Source: Yamagishiella unicocca (taxonomy: Eukaryota > Chlorophyta > Chlorophyceae > Chlamydomonadales > Volvocaceae). Taken from it: a DNA stretch of 64,000 bases. The DNA lies in NCBI GenBank assembly GCA_003116995.1, contig BDSL01000044.1, positions 124,001 to 188,000 on the forward strand, read 5' to 3'. Numbering within the stretch: position 1 is the first letter of the stretch; each line of letters starts with the position of its first letter. Of this stretch, positions 57,667 to 64,000 are shown piece after piece. Below the pieces are notes generated by a model, which was not told the origin of the DNA, did not search any database, and saw nothing but the letters and a program-made list of their open reading frames with translations. The translations under genes and the position numbers were made by a program.

Positions 57667-60398
57667 TCAGGCCGATTGGGCCGAGGGGTTGCGAGAACGT
57701 CCTGTACCGGAGGCGGCAATCATGAACCAAGAAGCAGCCCGGACGCGGCGCGCCGTACACGTATGCGTGTAAGGAAACAAAGCACCCCAAGCATACGCTA
57801 TGCGCCTTCGTATTCCGCTGTTGGTTGTTGGTTGTTGGTTGCATCCTACGCGCCCGCTGCTGCTCACCAGCTCGTTGTTCTCAGAGGGCCAGTCGCTTGC
57901 CAGACGCCAGCCCCCGTCCACCATGAGCTTCACTCGGTAGCGCCCGGGCAGCAGCGGCACGTCTGCCTCGAAGGTGCGGATGACGCCGTCGGAGTCGATG
58001 CTGGCAGCGGACAGCTCGAAGCCGCGGGTCCAGCCGTCGAAGTCGCCCATGAGGCGCACCTCGGACGCCACGCCCACCCACGCCACCGGCACCCGCTTGG
58101 GCACCCGCTTCGCGAAGGTGGTGCGCTGCTCCTGCACGTCGGCCACGACCACGAACACAGATGCGACACGTTAGCGAGGCCGCCTCGTTACCGGGGCACC
58201 GGGCCCCTGGTGCGCTCCCCCCACCTCCCGCTAACTCCCGCTAACTCCCGCCAACTCCTAGGCCTCCTCTGCGCCCTTCGCCCTCGGGCCCCACAAGCCC
58301 GGCCCGACGCTGCCTCTCCCGCCACAGGTGCTTATGGACTCATCTCCATCTCCCCTCTTCCAGCCCCCAAAACACCGCCCACCCAGGAACCCCCCCCCCG
58401 CGCCCCCCGCGCCCCCACCACGCCTTTTCCTCCCAGGCTCCATTTCCCTCTACGTAACATGGAAAGAGATTCTTCTCTCCATCTGTCGACCCACGGGTTT
58501 CCTGTCAGCCTTCCGCACCTGCACCGTCGCCTCCAGCGCCTCCAACCGATCGCACAGCTTCACCAGCTTGGCCACCGCATCCTCCTTGTCAACGCCGAAT
58601 CGCACGGCGGCGGCAGTGGACTCCACCAGCCGGCTGGTGGTGCCAAACTCCATGGCGATCTGCGGCCCAGGGGAGCCACATGACAGACATAGGGCCGCCG
58701 CACGGAGACCCACGTTGCCCCCCCCCCCGCCCAAAGGTCACATTACGACCTTCGGCTTTAGTATCGCCAACCCAGTTCTCCAGCATGCATATCAAAACGT
58801 CTGTTCTAAACGGTTTTTTTCGGGCATCCACGGGTCTTCCTCGAAACTCCCCCGCTATCCCACACATGTGTACCATACGTTTCCTAATCGGTTCCACTAC
58901 CGGTATGTGTACCACACGTTTCCTAATCGGTCATACTTTTCAGCGCCGACCCACGGGTTTCCGCGCATACCCCCATCCCGCAGTCCACGGCTCCAGGGAA
59001 CGCACTTTTTTCAGGAAGGCGGCGGCGTCCTCCAAGTCGTTGTTGGCTTCCTCCATGCGCCGCTCCAGGACGCCGACGTGCTGAGGGTCGGGCAGGGCCG
59101 GTGGAGGGACACAGGTAAACAGGGAATGTCGCGGTGTTAGAGCTGCAATCGTGGGCTCTGTGGGAGTGCATTTTGCGCGTTCACCCTGCGCCTGCGTGAC
59201 GTGACAAGGACGCGCCTAAGGCGAGGGTGGGGCGAGCGGCGCAGCCCGGGCGGTGGCTGGCCCGGTGAGGAGTCTTGGTGGGCAAGACGTAAGTCCCTGC
59301 CTGGACGCCGGTGTGCGATTGCGGCTGTGCGGTGCCGTGAATGCAGAACACCGAGCATGCATGGAGCTCGTCGCGGTCCCACCTCCAACGTTAACCATGC
59401 TAACTTGGCTTTGGTAACCAACCAAAACACAACCCGGTAGCCCTGCACCAACACACCCAACAGCCATAACTCCGCTAGCCACCACTCACAGCATTTGCCT
59501 CCGCCAGCTTTGCGCTCATGCGCTTTTGCGACTCCACGGAGGCTTGATACACCTGGCGGGGGAGGGGGTCGCGGGGGGGGCCCCGTGGGTTTGCAGGCTA
59601 GTATGCCGCTCCGGGGGATCTGCCGGTGGGCAGCGAACGACTCCTTGATGGATAGGGAGCGGGAGCCTGCGGGCCTAGGCGTGTGCACTTGCCCTCGCCA
59701 GGGCCTGGCTGTTGCCCCAGTTGGAGTCCTACTGGTGTCGCGGTTTACAACTGGGGTCGTTGGCTCCGCCAGTAAACACAACCCCAAGACGAGGTCCGTG
59801 CAAAAGGCGCGAACGTTCCTCTAGCCCCAGCAGTTTGCGCCACCAAACTGTTAATGCCGGGTCCGATCCTCCCATGCTCTGGCAGGTCGAGGCTCGCTGC
59901 CGCCGGTCTGTGAGCCTCCGGTTCCCGCGCTTACCCGAACGTCAACAATGCCTGGCGCGCCGTTCTTGTAAGGGTTGTACCCCTCCTGTGATAGGACCTC
60001 TAAGCGGCGCTCCTTTGCTTTGTCAAGCATTGCAAGCTTCTCCTTGGCCTGCGATGCAGGTAACATAGGTCGCCTTTTGCGGGCCGCGCGGGGCGGGGCG
60101 GGGCGGGCGACGCAATTGTGAACCCACCGACAACGACCTCCCCGAGGTCGAAGGCTGGCCCGACGAACGTGAATCGGCTAACGTCGGAGGTTGTGCACGG
60201 CAAGTCGTGGCCTGTGGGGCCAAGAGCAGCGCCAGTGAGCGTTAGGTGCGGTTGGGTCGCATTGCATGCAAGCGCACGTACGCATAGCAAGCGCAACCAC
60301 CTCACCTGCAAATTTCTTCTGTGCGAACTCAAGCTGGCGTAGCATATTGGGTCTGCGCGCGAGCCGCTGCGCAAGCTAGTCGACCTGAAAGTATGCAT
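57667..60398 (-). CDS. Plastid coiled-coil CBM48 protein, PTST-like
   Basis: Exons 60398-60306, 60211-60128, 60048-59935, 59552-59490, 59080-59006, 58659-58519 and 58131-57868 all join in phase 0. Reading on without an intron adds 66 residues to a stop at 57667, about 344 in all, but the C-terminal part is uncertain. The first 59 residues (MHTFRSTSLRSGSRADPICY and onward) are a Ser/Arg/Thr-rich chloroplast transit peptide. Coiled-coil segments follow (AKEKLAMLDKAKERRLEVLS, QKRMSAKLAEAN, VLERRMEEANNDLEDAAAFL, LVKLCDRLEALEATVQ). A CBM48/AMPK-type glycogen-binding domain comes last: VRLMGDFDGWTRGFEL, LLPGRYRVKLMVDGGWRL and DWPSENNE. PTST proteins have this order and deliver starch synthases to granules. 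A similar starch role in the plastid is inferred. Confidence 0.78.
58797..58842 (+). repeat. Dispersed CCACGGGTCTTCC element copy
   Basis: Reads TCTAAACGGTTTTTTTCGGG then CATCCACGGGTCTTCCTCG, nearly identical to 63965-64000. It lies in a CBM48-gene intron, antisense to the gene. Shorter ACCCACGGGTTTCC motifs flank it at about 58488 and 58949 in the same gene. Confidence 0.75.
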
Positions 60399-60740
60399 TC
60401 TACTTCGCTCGCCGTGTCGGTTATGCTCAATAAACGAATTGAACTGCTTGCACAATTTTCGATTGCAAACTTGTCTTGGAAAATGTCGCCTGGTGGGGAT
60501 TCTTTCCACGAGCGTCGCTGTACGGCGAGGCGCCTGAAGGGCGGATGCTTCTCGCGCCTCCTAGCATCGGCAGGTAGACGAGCTGCAACGCATCCAGTTG
60601 CAACGCGTTCAATTGGTTTTTGTTTATGCTATACATACTCTGTATCCTCAAGATTCCCTCCATTTTGCCCGACCTCCCCCTAACACGCTATCCACGTTCT
60701 CGTGACACACCCCCTCGCTTCAGTTACCGCACTTATCGGC
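60399..60740. promoter_or_regulatory. Divergent promoter between the CBM48 and pfkB genes
   Basis: The two predicted start codons face away from each other across 342 bp. Minus-strand reading finds a 78-residue open frame (60663-60427) with no domain, taken as chance. No TATA consensus stands out; a TGCTATACATAC motif lies near 60627. Shared regulation is inferred from geometry only. Confidence 0.4.
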
Positions 60741-63416
60741 ATGTTTCTGAACGGTCAAAATTGCGGTCCCTGTTGGGCGCCAAGATGTGTAGGTCAGCAG
60801 CAGCCGCGCGCAGCCGCAGCTCCGACAGTCGCTAGCAGCCGCGCCGGCGGATGCTCGCCGCACGTTCTGCCTCAGCACATCAGCCACGCCGTCGGGAGCT
60901 CCAGATGCTTGGGTAGTCGCAGAGGCGCAGCTGCTCGGGCGATACCATCTGAAGGGCGAATCGACGTTGTGGGCTTCGGTAACCTATGTGTCGGTGAGCC
61001 CGCAGAGGTGTTAGCGAACATCAACATATGGGCAGGGAAGGACGCTGCAGAGGTGCTGGCAGTCACGCTTGCAGCTGGGACGCAGTGCAGGAGGTGACGG
61101 TTGGGCGGGCACAAGTGTGAGACCTGAAGCGCAAAGACGTGCTGCGAAAGCAATCAGTCCAGCCGTAGACGCCACATGAGTAGCATGAGCAGCTGCGGTA
61201 GCGGCAGCATCAGGGGCTGTAGGGTGGATTGCAGCAGCAACCGGTCGGTGCGGTAGGCTGGCAGGTGCCGCATGGGCTGGCGGTTGAAGCAGTTACTGGA
61301 GTCCAATCGTCGCCCCAGGCATCCCCAGTCCGAGCTCCCCGGGCTCCCGCGGCGTCTTTCACACCGGCCCTTGTCATGACCCATCTCTCCCCCTCACCCT
61401 CCGGCACACGAAAAAGGGGCCACCACTACAGTGTATGCTGCTGCGACGACGCCTTTCCCTTCCCTTCCCCCACGACAACCGCTCCTTGCGTCTGCACACG
61501 CCCGCCGTCTCCTACCCCCTCCGCCTCCTGCTCGACCCAAATCGCCCGCGTGCCTGTCCGCCTGTGTTCGCGTGCCTGTGTGCCTGTGTCCGCGTGCCTT
61601 TCCGCGTGCCTGTGTCCGCCTGCCTGTCCGCCTGCGCAGACGCCGTGCTGCCTCTGGAGTCGCTGCCCCCCGCCGACACGGGGCTCAGACGGCGGCTGCT
61701 GGACACCTTGACCGCCTCCCCGCCCGACAAGTCATCCTGGGAGGTACGACAGCCCGGAGATGACCGGGATGGGACCGCCAGGCCGAGGTTGCGACCTGCC
61801 ATGTTTTCCACTTCGGCCATACTCAGTGTGTGTATGCCGTACCCGAGCCTGCCTCCCCGCCCACTGCACCCGCCTCCGCCGTCGCCTCCTCCCCCGTGTT
61901 CCCCCCCCCCCGCCCCAGGTCGGCGGCAACTGCAACTTCATGGTAGCAGGGGCCCGGCTGGGCTTGAGGGTGGCCAGCGTGGGGCACATAGGGCGGGACG
62001 TGTACGGCAACTTCATGGATGAGGTGTTGCGGGTGAGGAGGAGCAGCGGCGGCTACGGGGGGAAGAGGGGGATGAGGATGGGGGAGGGGATGTGGGGTCG
62101 GAGGGGTGTTCCGGTGCCAGTGGCGGTGACCATGGGTTGAGTGGGGATGGGCGGGCACCGGGAGGGCGGGAGGAAACCCGTGGGTCAATATATGAGCGTT
62201 TGTAGGGGTCGAGTGGTGTGTGGCGTGCCATCCTTGCCTTCCGGCTGCCAGACCCTCCGGCAGCCCGGCCCTCCGGCTGCCAGGCCTATACTTCCTCCGC
62301 CGTCGCAGCAGAGTTGGCGGGGCGGCGGCGGTAATGCCGAGCCTACGCCCGAGCCGTGAGCCGCACCCCACCCAACCTCTCGCGTCCTCACCCGCCGCCT
62401 TCCACGTCAACCGCCTTTCGCAGGAAGAGGGCGTGCAAGCGACCACGCGCATCGCGCCCCCGCCTAACCACCAGCCCTCAACCACCAACGGCTCCGGCGG
62501 CGGCGGCGCCGCCAGCTCGACCCCCATGGTCGGCGGCGGCTGTCTGGACTCCACCCTCATCTGCTTTGTTTTGGTCGACCCGGACCACCATCACGCCTTC
62601 TGCAGCCGATACGACTTCGGGCCATGGCCGCTGTTGGAGGGGATCGGGTCGCTGCCCGAAGGGGCAACCTCGGTAAGGGGCGTGTTAGGGTTTAGTTCGC
62701 CGCTAAGCGGCGACGGGTTGTGTGTAGGTAGCAAGGAGGCCCGTGGACACGGGGGAAGGGGGGGGGAGGAGGACTTGGCGATGTGGGTTGTGGCGATGTG
62801 GCTGTCGGGGTTAGTTGCGGGATACAGTCTGATGAGGCGCGCGGCCAGTTTGAAGGGGCTTTAGGGTTTTGAGGGTTTCGAGGGAGGACACCCGTGGACC
62901 GGCACTGAAGGGCAAAACCGATTAGAGAGGGAAGGGTATGACTGGAGGGGCACAGGACTGCCGTTTGCGCATTTTCGGTTGGCAGTTTTCCGTTGGCAGT
63001 GTTCGGTTGGCAGTCGCACGTTTGCGGCGGCCTAGCATGAGCGAGGCTGGCTATGATTGCTGCCGACGACTGGGAGGTTGAGAGGAAGGCCGTAGCTCGG
63101 CACTCAAAGCGGACGACTGGGGATGAGGGTGACTTGCGAGGCCTCGGCCGATCTGGGTCGAAGGCGGCCGTAACCCTGCCGCCCTCCCCTTCCTTACATA
63201 TCACCCCATCTTCCCCCATCTTCCCCCATCTCCCCCCATCTCCCCCACGTCCGGCCGCCCCCGCCCCCGCTCCCTGCCCCCCGCGTCCCCAGGTGCTCCG
63301 TTCGTCGCGGGCCATCTTCACCAACGGCTTCATCTTCGACGAGCTCCCCCTGGCGGCGGTGAAGGCGGCATGCAGCGACGCCATAGAGCACGGCTCGTCG
63401 ATCTTCTTCGACCCAG
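60741..63416 (+). CDS. pfkB-family carbohydrate kinase, 3' end beyond window
   Basis: Exons 60741-60993, 61640-61743, 61919-62032, 62424-62672 and 63293-63416 (donor GTACGG) give the first 281 residues. The N-terminal 75 residues are Arg/Ala/Ser-rich, like a plastid transit peptide. The fold then begins with IDVVGFGNLCVDAVLPLESL, the first strand of ribokinase-type enzymes. PfkB signature 1 follows: VGGNCNFMVAGARLGL and SVGHIGRDVYGNF. Then come STLICFVLVDP, a beta-strand and lid region, and RAIFTNGFIFDELP with SIFFDPG. The catalytic GxGD region should lie past the window. These kinases phosphorylate sugars or nucleosides with ATP; the substrate cannot be read from the sequence. The exon 1 end and exon 2 start share the codon for Asp in NLCVDAV, which confirms the join. 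Confidence 0.82.
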
Positions 63417-63505
63417 GTACGGCGGGCGGGCTAGGTGCTAAGCTCCATGATGGACGCCTCAGCTCACCCCTGAAGGCCCCCGCCGCGCGCTGCCCTGCCC
63501 GACCG

Positions 63506-63770
63506 CGAGGCGGTGGCCGTGAGGCGGTGGCCGTGAGGCGGTGGCCGTGAGGCGGTGGCCGTGAGGCGGTGGCCGTGAGGCGGTGGCCGTGAGGCGGTGG
63601 CCGTGAGGCGGTGGCCGTGAGGCGGTGGCCGTGAGGCGGTGGCCGTGAGGCGGTGGCCGTGAGGCGGTGGCCGTGAGGCGGTGGCCGTGAGGCGGTGGCC
63701 GTGAGGCGGTGGCCGTGAGGCGGTGGCCGTGAGGCGGTGGCCGTGAGGCGGTGGCCGTGAGGCGGTGGCC
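63506..63770. repeat. 14-bp minisatellite, about 19 copies, in a pfkB intron
   Basis: Near-perfect repeats of GTGAGGCGGTGGCC start 90 bp after the exon 5 donor. Each unit contains GTGAGG, which resembles a splice donor. His/Arg/Pro/Thr translations here are artefacts. Confidence 0.88.
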
Positions 63771-63964
63771 ATGAGGGCGACCCCCCGCGCGCTACCCTGC
63801 CCGACTGCGCCCTGCTGCCGCAGCAACGCGGCGGTGATTGCCCTCATGGGCACAGCCTTCACCTTGCCTTCTGGGAAATCCTAACCCCCGCCGCCGTACC
63901 GCGGCCTGCCCGCATGTCGTACTCGTGAGAACCCGCCCCACCCCACCCCGCCCCACTTCTATTT

Positions 63965-64000
63965 TAAACGGTTTTTTCGGGCATCCACGGGTCTCCCTCG
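63965..64000 (+). repeat. Dispersed CCACGGGTCTTCC element copy at window end
   Basis: TAAACGGTTTTTTCGGGCAT followed by CCACGGGTCTCCCTCG, cut by the window edge. It lies in sense orientation, in or after the pfkB gene. Confidence 0.7.

Noticed and set aside
57062..57844. 260-codon minus-strand frame after the CBM48 domain
   Set aside because: No domain or codon bias, no clear acceptor joining it to the CBM48 exon, and it spans the likely poly(A) signal. Treated as 3' UTR.
63464..63862. His/Arg/Pro repeat protein on the minus strand
   Set aside because: It is a translation of the 14-bp minisatellite in the pfkB intron.

Overview
The window looks like nuclear DNA of a volvocine green alga (Chlamydomonas/Volvox relative). 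The evidence is three RbcS genes very close to the Chlamydomonas small subunit, GC-rich exons, many short introns with GTGAGT/GTGCGT-type donors, TGTAA poly(A) signals on the correct strand behind several genes, and minisatellites in introns. No species is claimed. Gene models were built by hand by matching reading frame and splice phase across introns; every internal junction listed keeps the frame, with the exceptions noted.

Layout. (1) 1-2.8 kb: a leucine-rich-repeat protein gene (+), 5' end at the window edge. (2) 2.8-12.4 kb: gene-poor and repeat-rich. It holds a 9.26-10.46 kb inverted-repeat element enclosing a 25-bp satellite and a two-tier hairpin. (3) 12.4-15.9 kb: a secreted Cys-containing protein of unknown family (-). 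(4) 18.4-21.0 kb: a Rab18/RabC-like GTPase (-) whose switch II glutamine is alanine. (5) 21.2-21.7 kb: a small mitoribosomal mS38/Cox24-like protein (+). (6) 22.7-25.8 kb: a RETICULATA-related (DUF3411) plastid protein (+). (7) 27.2-36.7 kb: a 13-exon gene (-) for a very large predicted E3 ligase joining an FHA domain, a RING finger, ARM-like helices and a C-terminal hydrophobic anchor. (8) 39.5-40.4 kb: a small two-membrane-span protein, probably plastid (-). (9) 41.4-49.6 kb: three tandem RBCS genes (-) with identical intron positions. (10) 51.4-56.6 kb: a heat shock transcription factor (-). (11) 57.7-60.4 kb: a transit-peptide, coiled-coil, CBM48 protein resembling PROTEIN TARGETING TO STARCH (-). 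(12) 60.7 kb to the end: a pfkB-family sugar kinase (+), cut by the window. It is divergent from the CBM48 gene over a 342-bp shared upstream region.

Several genes serve plastid and carbon metabolism (RbcS, the CBM48 protein, the sugar kinase, the RETICULATA-related protein), but nothing shows joint regulation beyond the RBCS array and the divergent pair. The most unusual items are the FHA-RING-ARM-anchor ligase, the Rab with Ala in place of the catalytic Gln, a dispersed intronic element built around CCACGGGT(C/T)T, and an 18-bp dyad shared by only two of the three RBCS promoters.
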